From the NCBI RefSeq assembly GCF_042432815.1, contig NZ_JBHLWM010000001.1, positions 372,001 to 436,000 of the forward strand: DNA of 64,000 nt. Direction: 5' to 3'. Below the pieces are notes generated by a model. The model made no database searches. It saw only the letters and a list, made by a program, of their open reading frames with translations, and was not told where the DNA came from. The DNA comes from Rhodopseudomonas telluris. GTDB lineage: Bacteria > Pseudomonadota > Alphaproteobacteria > Rhizobiales > Xanthobacteraceae. Numbering within the stretch: the stretch's first letter is position 1; each line of letters opens with the position of its first letter. This document shows positions 35,216 to 44,488 of the stretch, one piece after another. The position numbers and the translations under genes are program-made.

Positions 35216-36073
35216 ATGGAAAATCTGCTCGTCGCCCTGTTCGAGATTCTGAGTTTCGGCGCCATCGTGGTGCTGGTGGTGCTGGGCCTCGGAATCATCG
35301 CCAGCATGATGGGGATCTTCAACTTCGCGCAGGGCGAATTCGTCCTGCTCGGTGCCTATGTCACCTACTTGGCCTACACCGCGGGCCTGCCGGTGTGGAC
35401 CGGCATGGTCGCGGCGCCGTTCGTCGTCGGTGCGTTAGGATTTGTCCTTGAGAGACTGATCGTCAGACGATTCTACGCCGCGCCGATCGTCGCGATGCTT
35501 GGCACCTACGCGCTCGGCCTGATCATCCGCGAAATCGTCCGTGGCCTGATCGGCGGCCTTTATATCTCCGTGCCGGAGCCGATCGGCGGTTCGGTCGCGC
35601 TCGGCTCGATGCATTTCTCGACCTGGCGGCTGGTGATCATCGTCATCACCGCGCTGGTGATGGTGGCGAGCTATCTGTTGCTGTCGCGCACCTCGTTCGG
35701 CCTGCGCGTCCGCGCCTCGCTGGAAAATCCGGCGCTGGCCCGCGCCTCCGGCATCTCCACCAACGCGATCTACGGCGCGACCTTCGCGTTCGGCGCAGCG
35801 CTGGCCGGTCTTGCCGGCGCGCTGATCGTCCCGGTGTTCTCGCTGTTCGCCGATCTCGGCCTGCGCTTCCTGATCCAGGGTTTCGTCGCCGTGATGGTCG
35901 GCGGCATCGGATCGTTCGCAGGTCCGGTCGCCGGCGCCGGCATCATCGGCACGCTGTCGGCGGCGCTGCCCTGGGTCATCCAGCCGGTGATCGCCGACGT
36001 GCTCGTCTTCGTGCTCGCGATCATCTTCATCAAGTTCCGGCCGCAGGGCCTCGTTTCGGGAAAAGGGATCTAG
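35216..36073 (+). CDS. ABC transporter permease, LivH/UrtB type
   Basis: The 285-residue inner-membrane protein has the LivH pattern: helices ALFEILSFGAIVVLVVLGLGIIASMMG, NFAQGEFVLLGAY, and GLRVRASLENPALARASGIS, followed by GGIGSFAGPVAGAGIIG near the end. It forms the membrane pore with the LivM-type protein. Its start overlaps no gene; 84 bp after the amidase stop. Substrate inferred as amide or urea from the neighbouring amidase and binding protein, which carry UrtA-like features. Confidence 0.9.
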   Translation: MENLLVALFEILSFGAIVVLVVLGLGIIASMMGIFNFAQGEFVLLGAYVTYLAYTAGLPVWTGMVAAPFVVGALGFVLERLIVRRFYAAPIVAMLGTYALGLIIREIVRGLIGGLYISVPEPIGGSVALGSMHFSTWRLVIIVITALVMVASYLLLSRTSFGLRVRASLENPALARASGISTNAIYGATFAFGAALAGLAGALIVPVFSLFADLGLRFLIQGFVAVMVGGIGSFAGPVAGAGIIGTLSAALPWVIQPVIADVLVFVLAIIFIKFRPQGLVSGKGI

Positions 36074-36077
36074 CCTG

Positions 36078-37301
36078 ATGTCCAGCGACTCCAACTTCCA
36101 GCTCAATCGACGTCGCTTCCTCTCCAACTTCGCCTTCGCCGGCACCGCGATCGCCACCGGCGTCGGCAGCTGGGTGGTCCCGGCCGGCTGGGCCAACGCG
36201 GCCGCCGGCCCGATCAAGGTCGGCATCGCCACCGACCTCACCGGCCCGATCGGCTACGCCGGCAACGCCGACGCCAACGTCGCCAAGATGGTGATCAAGC
36301 AGATCAACGACGCCGGCGGTCTGCTCGGCCGTCCGCTCGAACTCTACATCGAGGACACCGCCTCGAACGAAGCCGTCGCCGTCGGTAACGTCCGCAAGCT
36401 GATCCAGCGCGACAAGGTCGACATGGTGCTGGGCGGCGTTACCTCGTCGATGCGCAACGCCATCAAGGACGTGATCGTCTCGCGCGGCAAGACGCTGTAC
36501 ATCTATCCGCAGCTCTACGAAGGCAAGGAATGCACCGCGAACCTGTTCTGTACCGGCCCGACGCCGGCGCAGCAGTGCGACGAATTCATTCCGTGGCTGA
36601 TCAAGAACGGCGGCAAGAAATTCGCCCTGCCGTCCGCCAACTACGTCTGGCCACACACGCTCAATGCCTATGCCCGCAAGGTGATCGAGGCCAATGGCGG
36701 CGAGGTCGTGCTCGAGGAGTACTATCCGCTCGATCAGATCGACTTCTCGTCGACCGTCAACCGCATCATCTCCAACAAGGTCGACGTGGTGTTCAACACC
36801 ATCATTCCGCCGGGCGTCGGGCCGTTCTTCAAGCAGCTCTACGAAGCCGGCTTCCTCAAGAACGGCGGCCGTCTGGCCTGCGTGTACTATGACGAGAACA
36901 CGCTGGGCATCAACCAGCCGGCCGAGATCGAAGGTCTGGCGAGCTGCCTCGATTACTTCAAGGCCGTGGCGAAGGACGATCCGGTCAGCGCCAAGATCCA
37001 GGCCGAATACGACAAGGCCTTCCCGGGGACCTTCCTGTTCGCCGCCGGCAGCGCCGCCACCGGCACGTATCGCGGCCTGAAGCTGTGGGAAGCGGCCGTG
37101 AAGGAGGCCGGCAAGATCGATCGCGACGGCGTCGCCGCGGCGCTCGATCACGCCAAGATCGCCGAAGGTCCCGGCGGCCCGGCCGAGATGGTTCCCGGCA
37201 AGCGCCACTGCAAGATGAACATGTACACGGCGGTCGCCAAGAACGGCAGCTATGAGATCGTCGAGCGCAGCAAGGGTCTGGTCGACCCGAAGGAATGCTG
37301 A
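36078..37301 (+). CDS. UrtA/AmiC-type substrate-binding protein with Tat signal
   Basis: The 407-residue protein begins with a twin-arginine signal (NRRRFLSNFAFAGTAIATGVG) and continues as a periplasmic binding protein: IKVGIATDLTGPIGYAG, VIKQINDAGGLLGRPLELYIEDTAS, LGGVTSSMRNAIKDVI, YIYPQLYEGKECTANLF. The pattern YIYPQLYEG is typical of the urea/amide-binding group. It delivers substrate to the LivH/LivM pore. It begins 4 bp after the permease stop. A long palindromic repeat follows. Confidence 0.9.
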   Translation: MSSDSNFQLNRRRFLSNFAFAGTAIATGVGSWVVPAGWANAAAGPIKVGIATDLTGPIGYAGNADANVAKMVIKQINDAGGLLGRPLELYIEDTASNEAVAVGNVRKLIQRDKVDMVLGGVTSSMRNAIKDVIVSRGKTLYIYPQLYEGKECTANLFCTGPTPAQQCDEFIPWLIKNGGKKFALPSANYVWPHTLNAYARKVIEANGGEVVLEEYYPLDQIDFSSTVNRIISNKVDVVFNTIIPPGVGPFFKQLYEAGFLKNGGRLACVYYDENTLGINQPAEIEGLASCLDYFKAVAKDDPVSAKIQAEYDKAFPGTFLFAAGSAATGTYRGLKLWEAAVKEAGKIDRDGVAAALDHAKIAEGPGGPAEMVPGKRHCKMNMYTAVAKNGSYEIVERSKGLVDPKEC

Positions 37302-37322
37302 TGCACTGCGCTTACGACGAGT

Positions 37323-37440
37323 CGTCCCCGCGCAGGCGGGGACCCATAACCCCTGGCGCTTGCGGTGGGGAAAGGCAGCTGCCTCCGGGCTTCTCTCGAG
37401 AGGCTGCGGAGTATGGGTCCCCGCCTTCGCGGGGACGACG
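37323..37440. repeat. Palindromic intergenic repeat inside the transporter operon
   Basis: A 118-bp element with arms CGTCCCCGCGCAGGCGGGGA and its inverse TCCCCGCCTTCGCGGGGACG, and ACCCATA / TATGGGT just inside. Each arm has its own small hairpin. It lies between the binding-protein and LivM-type genes and could act as a processing or stability element that sets the ratio of these two products. Confidence 0.85.
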
Positions 37441-37541
37441 TGACGAGAGGCGGTGCCATGATCGCTTCGCGGCGCCTTCTGCACCTTCATTCGGTCGCGC
37501 ACTCTCGCGCGCTGCTCCTTCATCCGAGAATCGGCGGATCG

Positions 37542-38597
37542 ATGGCTGAAACCTCGTCGACACTCGACACCGTCGCTCCTCCGCGGATTAAACGCCGGCG
37601 CAAAGTGCTGCCGATCATCGAGATCGTGCTGCTCGCGATCGGTCTGCTGCTCCCACTGGTGCTGCAGGACTATCTGACGGTGTTCGGCACGCGGGTTCTG
37701 ATCCTGTGCCTGTTCGCGCTGTCGTTCGATCTGGTGTGGGGCTATTCCGGCATCATGAGCTTCGGCCAGGCGGTGTTCTTCGGATCGGCCGGCTACGGCG
37801 TGGCGCTGCTGGCGCGCGATCTCGACATCACCTCGATGCTGCTTGTGATCCCCGCCGGCGTGCTGATCGGCTTCGCGATCGCGCTGCTGATCGGCGGCTT
37901 CCTGCTGCTCGGCCGTAACCCGTCCAGCGTCATCTTCGTCTCGCTCGGCACGCTGACCGGCTCCTATGCGTTCGACCGGCTGGCGCGCGGCTGGTATTAT
38001 CTCGGCGGCCAGAATGGCATCCCGTCGATCCCGCCGATGCATATCGGCAGCTACGATCTGACCGAGGGGCCGGTCTTCTACTACTTCGTGCTGGCGATCC
38101 TGCTGCTGGTCTATCTCGGCTGCCGCTTCCTGGTGCGGTCGCAATTCGGCCTGGCGCTGGCCGGCCTGCGCGAGAACGAGCAACGCATCGCGTTCTTCGG
38201 CTACAAGGTCCAGCACATCAAGGCGATCATCTTTTCGCTCGGCGGCGCGATCGCCGGTCTTGCCGGCAGCCTCTATGCCTTCCACGAGGGCTTCGTCTGG
38301 CCCAATATGCTCGGCGTGGTGATGTCGACGCAGGTGGTGCTCTACGTGCTGTTCGGCGGTTCCGGCACGCTGATCGGCGCGGTGATCGGCACCGTGGTGA
38401 TCGAGCTGGTGTCGTTCTGGCTGTCGAACAACTATCAGGACATCTGGCCGATCATCCTGGGCTGTCTGATGCTGGCGGTGATCCTGTTCCGCCCGGCCGG
38501 GCTGATCAGCCTGGTGCTTAGCGAGCGCGAGCGCATCGGCGAATTCGGACGTCCGCCGGCGGCCGGCAAGAAGGAGCGCGGCCATGGCCCTGCTTGA
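37542..38597 (+). CDS. ABC transporter permease, LivM/UrtC type
   Basis: The 351-residue inner-membrane protein has the LivM pattern, with ALSFDLVWGYSGIMSFGQAVFFGSAGYGVALLAR, FVSLGTLTGSYAFDRLARGWYYLGGQNGI and GLRENEQRIAFFGYKVQHIKAIIFSLGG. The later ATG at 37542 is preferred over upstream starts (37458, 37365) because the upstream codons overlap the palindromic repeat. Its 3' end overlaps the next gene by 14 bp. Confidence 0.88.
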   Translation: MAETSSTLDTVAPPRIKRRRKVLPIIEIVLLAIGLLLPLVLQDYLTVFGTRVLILCLFALSFDLVWGYSGIMSFGQAVFFGSAGYGVALLARDLDITSMLLVIPAGVLIGFAIALLIGGFLLLGRNPSSVIFVSLGTLTGSYAFDRLARGWYYLGGQNGIPSIPPMHIGSYDLTEGPVFYYFVLAILLLVYLGCRFLVRSQFGLALAGLRENEQRIAFFGYKVQHIKAIIFSLGGAIAGLAGSLYAFHEGFVWPNMLGVVMSTQVVLYVLFGGSGTLIGAVIGTVVIELVSFWLSNNYQDIWPIILGCLMLAVILFRPAGLISLVLSERERIGEFGRPPAAGKKERGHGPA

Positions 38598-39318
38598 GGC
38601 GTGCGGTCTGAAGAAGATCTTCGGCAAGCTCACAGCGCTCAACGGCGCCGAACTGATCGTTCAGCCCAACGAGTTTCACGGGCTGATCGGGCCGAACGGT
38701 TCCGGCAAGAGCACGATGATGAAGTGCATCGCCGGCGCCGAGGTGCCGACCGAAGGCCGCGTCACCTTCGACGGCCAGGACATCACCGCGGCGTCGCCGG
38801 CGGAGCGCGCCCGCAGCGGCATGAGTCTGAAGTTTCAGATCACCAGCGTGCTGCCGGCGCTGACGCTGTACGACAACGTGCTGCTGGCACTGCAGGGCCA
38901 GACCGCACTCGGCAAGCTGATGTTTTCGCGCACCCGCGGGCTGCTGCACGACAAGGTGATGGCGATGCTCGAGCAGTTTCGCCTCGTCGATCGCGCCGGC
39001 GAGCCCGCCGCCGCGCTGTCGCACGGCCAGCAGCAATGGCTGGAGATCGCGATGGCGCTGGCGCCCGAACCCAAATTGCTTCTGCTCGACGAGCCGACCG
39101 GCGGCATGAGTCTCGAGGAGCGCCGCGTCACCGGCGAACTGCTGGAGCCGATCAAGTCCCGCTGCTCGCTGGTCATCGTCGAGCACGATCTCGATTTCAT
39201 CCGCGATATCTGCGACCGCCTCACCGTGCTCGATCAGGGCGCGGTGCTCGACACCGGCTCGATCGAGCAGATCCAGGCGAGCCCGAAGGTCCAGGAGGTC
39301 TATCTCCGCCGTGCTTGA
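38584..39318 (+). CDS. ABC transporter ATP-binding protein, LivG/UrtD type
   Basis: The 244-residue ATPase has Walker A GPNGSGKSTMM, signature LSHGQQQWLEIAMAL and Walker B LLLLDEPTGGMS with H-loop EHDL. The signature deviates from LSGGQ (HGQQQ), as in other LivG/UrtD proteins. It is translated with the permease (14-bp overlap) and overlaps the next gene by 8 bp. Confidence 0.9.
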   Translation: MALLEACGLKKIFGKLTALNGAELIVQPNEFHGLIGPNGSGKSTMMKCIAGAEVPTEGRVTFDGQDITAASPAERARSGMSLKFQITSVLPALTLYDNVLLALQGQTALGKLMFSRTRGLLHDKVMAMLEQFRLVDRAGEPAAALSHGQQQWLEIAMALAPEPKLLLLDEPTGGMSLEERRVTGELLEPIKSRCSLVIVEHDLDFIRDICDRLTVLDQGAVLDTGSIEQIQASPKVQEVYLRRA

Positions 39319-40012
39319 GGATCATTATCTCCATATTCGCGATCTCGACGCCGGCTACGGCCGCAGTCAGGTGCTGTTCGGCGTGTCGATGTCGGCGCCG
39401 TGGCGCGGCGGCGTCGCCATTCTGGGCCGCAACGGTGCCGGCAAGACCACGCTGATGAAGGCGATCATGGGGGAACTGCCGGTGAAGCGCGGCCAGGTGT
39501 CGCTCGACGCCCGCGACGTCACCAAGCTGCCGACCGAGCAGCGCATCCGCGCCGGCTTCGGCTACGTGCCGCAGGACCATCCGGTGTTCGCGCGGCTGTC
39601 GATCCGCGACAATCTCGCGGTCGGGGCGCTGACGAATAAAGACAGCCGTGCGGTCGATCGCGTGCTGGAGATGTTCCCCAAGCTCGGCCAGCGGCTCGAT
39701 CAGGCCGCCGGCACGCTGTCGGGTGGCGAGCGCAAGATGCTGGCGATCGGCCGAGCCCTGCTGTCCGAGCCGAGCGTGCTGCTGCTCGACGAGCCGACCG
39801 AGGGCGTGTGGATCGGCGTGATCGAGGAGATCACCGACCGGCTGGTGGCGCTAGCCAAGGACATCGCCGTGATCATCGTCGAGCAGCATCTCGATCTGGC
39901 GCTGCGCGTCGCCGACCGCGCTTATGTGCTCGACCGCGGCCGTGTCGCGCTCACCGGCACCGCCGAGGAAGTCCGCAACGATCCCCGGCTGCTGCAATAT
40001 CTCGCGCCGTAG
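39311..40012 (+). CDS. ABC transporter ATP-binding protein, LivF/UrtE type
   Basis: The 233-residue ATPase has Walker A GRNGAGKTTLMKAIMG, LSGGERKMLAIGRAL and Walker B VLLLDEPTEGVW. The start is GTG 39311, inside the preceding gene. It completes the five-part transporter (two permeases, two ATPases, one binding protein). LivF-type proteins usually read EGLAP after the Walker B Glu; here EGVWIG is present. Confidence 0.9.
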   Translation: MLEDHYLHIRDLDAGYGRSQVLFGVSMSAPWRGGVAILGRNGAGKTTLMKAIMGELPVKRGQVSLDARDVTKLPTEQRIRAGFGYVPQDHPVFARLSIRDNLAVGALTNKDSRAVDRVLEMFPKLGQRLDQAAGTLSGGERKMLAIGRALLSEPSVLLLDEPTEGVWIGVIEEITDRLVALAKDIAVIIVEQHLDLALRVADRAYVLDRGRVALTGTAEEVRNDPRLLQYLAP

Positions 40013-40135
40013 CGGCCGCCCGGCCGAACCTGCTAACCTCGGGGCTGCGCCGCGTAATGGCGGCGCGGCGCGAGCCCTCGCGCCGGTGTTGACCGAGCCG
40101 CGCCGTTCGATGCGCGGACCTGATCCGAGCATCTG

Positions 40136-41323
40136 ATGATCTCTCCCTTTTCGATCGCCCGTCTGCCCCGCATCCAGTTCGGCGCCGGCGCGATCGCCAA
40201 ACTGCCCGACCTCGCCGCGCGCTACGGCCGCCGCGTGCTGCTGGTCACCGGCGCGCATTCGTTCGACGCCGCGCCTTACGCAGCGCCGCTGCTGGCGGAG
40301 CTCGCCGAGCGAGGGCTGAGCTGCGAGCGTGTGACGGTCAGCGGTGAGCCGTCGCCGGAGCTGGTCGATGCCGCCGTGCGCGACTGGCACGATGCGAAGA
40401 TCGACGTGGTGATCGGCCTCGGGGGCGGCAGCGCACTGGACGCCGCCAAGGCGATAGCGGGACTGCTGAAGCCCGGCAATTCGGTGATGGACCATCTCGA
40501 AGGCGTCGGCCCGGAGCTGCCATATCGCGGCCCGGCGACGCCGTTCATCGCGGTGCCGACGACGGCCGGCACCGGCTCGGAGGCGACCAAGAATGCCGTG
40601 CTCTCACGCCATGGGCCGGACGGTTTCAAGAAGTCGTTTCGCGACGAGGCGCTGGTCGCTGAAATCGCGCTGGTCGATCCGGAGCTGCTCGCCGGCTGCC
40701 CGCCGGAGCTGATCGCCGCCAATGGCATGGACGCGCTGACGCAACTCCTCGAGTCCTACGTCTCGACCGGCGCGAACGACTTCACCGATGCACTGGCGCT
40801 GTCCGGTCTGCACGCGGCGCGCGATGGGCTGCTGGCCTGGTACGAGGGCGGCGCGGCTGCGACGGAGGCGATGTCGGGGATGGCCTATGCGTCGCTGCAA
40901 TCCGGTATCTGCCTGGCGCAGACGGGATTGGGCTCGGTGCACGGGCTGGCGTCGCCGCTCGGCGCTTACTTCCCGATCGGTCACGGCGTGGTGTGCGGTA
41001 CGCTGCTCGCGGCGGCGACGCGGGTCAACATCGCGGCGCTCCGCGCCCGCGAGCCGCAGTCCCGCGCGCTCGCCAAATATGCGCAGATCGGCCGGCTGCT
41101 GTCCGGCCGCGAAGGCGCGAACGCCGAGGCGGATTGCGACAACCTCGTCGCCACGCTGGAGCACTGGACCCAGCGCCTCGCGCTGCCGACGCTGTCATCG
41201 CTCGGCGTGTCCGCAAGCGACGTCGGCCGCATCGTCGCGGCGAGCCGCGGCTCCAGCATGAAGACCAATCCGATCGTGCTGACCGACGACGAGATCAGCC
41301 AGGTGCTGCAGGCGCGGCTCTGA
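40136..41323 (+). CDS. Iron-containing alcohol dehydrogenase
   Basis: The 395-residue enzyme is a group III (Fe-ADH) dehydrogenase: NAD-binding GLGGGSALDAAKAI, PFIAVPTTAGTGSEATKNAVL, and iron ligands in AQTGLGSVHGLASPLGAYFPIGHG. It probably oxidises an alcohol or reduces an aldehyde; the substrate is not known. It follows the transporter by 124 bp and may be in its operon or separate. Members include maleylacetate reductases, which lack some of these motifs. Confidence 0.87.
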   Translation: MISPFSIARLPRIQFGAGAIAKLPDLAARYGRRVLLVTGAHSFDAAPYAAPLLAELAERGLSCERVTVSGEPSPELVDAAVRDWHDAKIDVVIGLGGGSALDAAKAIAGLLKPGNSVMDHLEGVGPELPYRGPATPFIAVPTTAGTGSEATKNAVLSRHGPDGFKKSFRDEALVAEIALVDPELLAGCPPELIAANGMDALTQLLESYVSTGANDFTDALALSGLHAARDGLLAWYEGGAAATEAMSGMAYASLQSGICLAQTGLGSVHGLASPLGAYFPIGHGVVCGTLLAAATRVNIAALRAREPQSRALAKYAQIGRLLSGREGANAEADCDNLVATLEHWTQRLALPTLSSLGVSASDVGRIVAASRGSSMKTNPIVLTDDEISQVLQARL

Positions 41324-41328
41324 GCGCG

Positions 41329-42078
41329 TCAGAGCTGGCGCTGCACGAAGCTGTGCAGTTCGCTGGCGATCAGGTCCTTGTCGTTGTCGATCGTGGCGAC
41401 GTGATAGGAGTTGTTCAGCCACAGCAGCTCGACGCGATCGGAGCCGACATGGCTCGCGATGATCGTGGCGTTGTGCGGCTTCAGCACGTGGTCGACCCGC
41501 GAGTTGATCACGAAGGTCGGGCAGGTGATCTTCGGCAGCAGCGCGCGTGCGGCCGCGGCGAGACCGATCACCTGCTTGAAACAGGTCACCGGCACCTGGT
41601 CGTAGGCCAGCTCCTTGACCGACGTATCCATCATGTCGGAGCCGATGCCGGGCACAAACTCCGGCATGTTGCGGGCGAACGCCACCGCCGCCATGTCGGG
41701 CGAGTCGACCTGCACGGCGGCGTTGATCGGGATCACGCCGGCGACCTTGTCGGGATGCAGGGCGGCCAGATACAGCGACAGCGTACCGCCCATCGACAAA
41801 CCGGTGACGAATACCTTGTCGCACTTGGCGGACAGTTCGAGCAGCGCGTCTTCGGCGCAAGCTACCCAGTCATTGGCGGTGGTCTTGGCCATCGCGGCCG
41901 GCGAGATGCCGTGGCCGGGCAGGCGCGGGCCGAGCACCGAATAGCCGCGTTCACCGAGACGTTCGCCGAGATAGCGCATGCTCTGCGGACTGCCGGTAAA
42001 TCCATGCAGCACCAGAACGCCGGTCTTGCCGCCACCGAATGCGAACGGCTCCGCGCCGGCCATCACTGCCTCAGTCAT
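41329..42078 (-). CDS. Est30-like carboxylesterase
   Basis: A 249-residue alpha/beta hydrolase: oxyanion motif VLVLHGFTGSPQSMRYLGERL, nucleophile elbow GLSMGGTLSLYLA (Ser), and catalytic Asp and His in SRVDHVLKP and NSYHVATIDND. The pattern (HGFTGSP, GLSMGG) is that of carboxylesterase/monoacylglycerol lipase Est30. No signal peptide. It is convergent with the iron dehydrogenase gene (5 bp between stops). Confidence 0.88.
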   Translation of the reverse strand: MTEAVMAGAEPFAFGGGKTGVLVLHGFTGSPQSMRYLGERLGERGYSVLGPRLPGHGISPAAMAKTTANDWVACAEDALLELSAKCDKVFVTGLSMGGTLSLYLAALHPDKVAGVIPINAAVQVDSPDMAAVAFARNMPEFVPGIGSDMMDTSVKELAYDQVPVTCFKQVIGLAAAARALLPKITCPTFVINSRVDHVLKPHNATIIASHVGSDRVELLWLNNSYHVATIDNDKDLIASELHSFVQRQL

Positions 42079-42518
42079 GTCGTTTCCCCCTTGGCTCCGC
42101 GAGGGGCATTCCCGCCTTGACCCTCACGGCTGTTGTTTCGTTTCAACTTTCGTATGTTTCAGAGAAGCTGCGGAAGCGTCAAGTGGAGGCCGCCTTGGCG
42201 GTCCTCACGCTCATGCTCGCGTGGCGCGTTGAGGCGAAAGTCTAAGGCGCGGTTGCGGCGAAGTCGATGTTCGCCTTTTTGGTGAATTATCCCCATCCGT
42301 TCTGATCTAAATCACGTCAGCGTTCAACTAAGTGTGCAGGATTGGCCGCGCCCCGCCGTGTCTGCGGTACCCATGTGCGGTTGCGTTCGCTGGGATATAA
42401 AAATTCCTGAGGTGGTACCAAGGAAATTCAAGCTTTGCTTATGTCGCCCTTCGGCTCACAAGCTCCCGGCACCGAAGCCGGAGGGATGGCAAGTCAGGCT
42501 TCGTTGTGGGGGACAGTC
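42079..42518. promoter_or_regulatory. 440-bp control region of the cbb operon
   Basis: No gene seen. The region is A+T-richer than the flanks, and contains TGATCTAAATCA at 42303-42314, an Fnr/FixK/AadR-like inverted repeat core (TGAT-N4-ATCA). It likely includes the promoter for the Calvin-cycle genes, and CbbR or RegA sites might lie there, but I could not pick a convincing one. No cbbR gene adjoins this operon in the window. Confidence 0.5.
42303..42314. promoter_or_regulatory. Fnr/FixK-like site upstream of cbbF
   Basis: TGATCTAAATCA is a perfect inner half pair of the TTGAT-N4-ATCAA consensus; the outer bases are C on both sides. It is 205 bp upstream of cbbF. If used, it would tie the Calvin operon to oxygen level or redox. 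Confidence 0.4.
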
Positions 42519-43550
42519 ATGGATCAGGGTCAGACGCTATCACGTCTGTTGGAGTCCTACGGGACGGATCCGCGGAAGAGAGCGGTCGCGGCGGCGGTCG
42601 GCGCGATCGCCGGTGCCTCGGTGGAGATCTCCGAGCTGATCGGTCAGGGCGCGCTGGCCGGAATCACCGGCGCGGCGCACGGCTCGGCCAATGCCGACGG
42701 CGACGTGCAGAAGGATCTCGACGTCAAGGCCGACGAGACCATCATCGCGGCGATGAAAGACGTGCCCTACGCGGCGCTCGCTTCCGAGGAATCGGACACC
42801 CTGATGATGGGCGATCCGCAGGCGCCGATCTCGATCGCCTACGATCCGCTCGACGGCTCGTCGAATATCGACACCAACATGACGGTCGGCACCATCTTCT
42901 CGATCATCCCGAACGAGCCCGGTGTGACGCCGTTCAGCGCACCGGGGAGCTGTCAGCTCGCCGCCGGCTTCGTGGTGTACGGCCCGCAGACGTCGCTGGT
43001 GCTGACTCTCGGCGACGGCGTCGACATCTTCACGCTCGACCGCAAGGCCAAGACCTACCGGCTGATCCGCGAGCGCGTGAAGGTCCCGGCCGACACCGCC
43101 GAATACGCCATCAACGCCTCGAACCATCGCCACTGGGAGCAGCCGGTGCGCGACTTCGTCGACGAGTGCCTCGCCGGCGCCGACGGTCCGCGCGCCAAGG
43201 ACTTCAACATGCGCTGGATCGGCTCGCTGGTGGCCGAAGCCTATCGCATCCTCACCCGCGGCGGCGTGTTCCTGTATCCGGCCGATCAGCGTCCCGGCTA
43301 CGGCGAGGGCCGGCTGCGGCTGCTGTACGAAACCCATCCGATGGCCTTCGTGATGGAGCAGGCCGGTGGCGGCGCATCGACCGGACGTGAGCGCGTACTC
43401 GATCTCACCGCCCGCGCCATCCATCAGCGCTCGCCGCTGATCATGGGCTCGATCGACAAGGTCAACCGCATCGAGCTGCTGCACACCGATCCGAGCGCCG
43501 CCGCGCGCACCGCGCCGCTGTTCGGCCGTCGCGGCCTGTTCCGCGTCTGA
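42519..43550 (+). CDS. cbbF: Fructose-1,6-bisphosphatase, class I
   Basis: The 343-residue enzyme removes the 1-phosphate from fructose-1,6-bisphosphate (and sedoheptulose bisphosphate in cbb operons) in the Calvin cycle. It has the metal-binding motif DPLDGSSNIDTNM, the late YPADQRPGYGEGRLRLLYE and GGGASTGRERVLDL. ATG 42519 with TGGGGGA upstream is preferred over the open frame's earlier Met. It is the first gene of the operon cbbF-P-T-A-M. Confidence 0.93.
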   Translation: MDQGQTLSRLLESYGTDPRKRAVAAAVGAIAGASVEISELIGQGALAGITGAAHGSANADGDVQKDLDVKADETIIAAMKDVPYAALASEESDTLMMGDPQAPISIAYDPLDGSSNIDTNMTVGTIFSIIPNEPGVTPFSAPGSCQLAAGFVVYGPQTSLVLTLGDGVDIFTLDRKAKTYRLIRERVKVPADTAEYAINASNHRHWEQPVRDFVDECLAGADGPRAKDFNMRWIGSLVAEAYRILTRGGVFLYPADQRPGYGEGRLRLLYETHPMAFVMEQAGGGASTGRERVLDLTARAIHQRSPLIMGSIDKVNRIELLHTDPSAAARTAPLFGRRGLFRV

Positions 43551-43578
43551 TTATTCGTACATCTGGAAGTTAGTCCCC

Positions 43579-44454
43579 ATGTCCCGTAAGCATCCGATCA
43601 TTTCCATCACCGGCTCCTCCGGCGCCGGCACGACGTCCGTCAAGCGGACCTTCGAGCAGATCTTCCGCCGTGAGAACGTCAACGCCGCCTATATCGAGGG
43701 CGACGCGTTCCACCGCTACAACCGCGTCGACATGCGCACCCGGATGGCCGAGGAAGCCGAGCGCGGGAATCGTCACTTCAGCCATTTCAGCCCCGAGACC
43801 AATCTGTTCGAGGAGCTGGAGCAGACCTTCAAAAGCTACGCCGAGACCGGCACCGGCCGCACCCGCACCTACGTGCACGACGACAAGGAAGCGGCGCTTC
43901 ACGGCGTGCCGCCGGGCAATTTCACCGAGTGGCATTCGCTGCCGGAGGGCTCGGACCTGCTGTTCTACGAAGGTCTGCACGGCGCGGTGATGACCGACAA
44001 GGTGAACGTCGCCCAGCATGCCGACCTCAAGATCGGCGTGGTGCCGGTGATCAATCTGGAGTGGATTCAGAAGCTGCATCGCGATCGCGCCGATCGCGGC
44101 TACTCCACCGAGGCGGTCACCGACACCATCCTGCGCCGGATGCCGGACTATGTGCACTACATCGTGCCGCAATTCGCCGAAACCGACATCAACTTCCAGC
44201 GCGTGCCGACGGTCGACACCTCGAACCCGTTCATCGCCCGCTGGATTCCCACCGCCGACGAATCGATGGTGGTGATCCGCTTCAAGAACCCGCGCGGCAT
44301 CGACTTCGCCTATCTGCTGTCGATGATCCAGGGCAGCTTCATGTCGCGCGCCAATTCGATCGTGATCCACGGCGCCAAGCTCGATCTGGCGATGCAGCTG
44401 ATCCTGACGCCGCTGATCATGCAGCTGATCGACCGCAAGCGCGGCGTGAAATGA
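43579..44454 (+). CDS. cbbP: Phosphoribulokinase
   Basis: The 291-residue enzyme phosphorylates ribulose-5-phosphate to the RuBisCO substrate. It has the P-loop SGAGTTSVKRTFEQIF, YIEGDAFHRYNRVDMR, and FYEGLHGAVM, all typical of bacterial class I phosphoribulokinases (which are allosterically controlled by NADH in this group). It lies 28 bp downstream of cbbF with cbbT following at 34 bp. Confidence 0.95.
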   Translation: MSRKHPIISITGSSGAGTTSVKRTFEQIFRRENVNAAYIEGDAFHRYNRVDMRTRMAEEAERGNRHFSHFSPETNLFEELEQTFKSYAETGTGRTRTYVHDDKEAALHGVPPGNFTEWHSLPEGSDLLFYEGLHGAVMTDKVNVAQHADLKIGVVPVINLEWIQKLHRDRADRGYSTEAVTDTILRRMPDYVHYIVPQFAETDINFQRVPTVDTSNPFIARWIPTADESMVVIRFKNPRGIDFAYLLSMIQGSFMSRANSIVIHGAKLDLAMQLILTPLIMQLIDRKRGVK

Positions 44455-44488
44455 CGACACTTCGTAACACCATTCCCGGGAGGCCGGT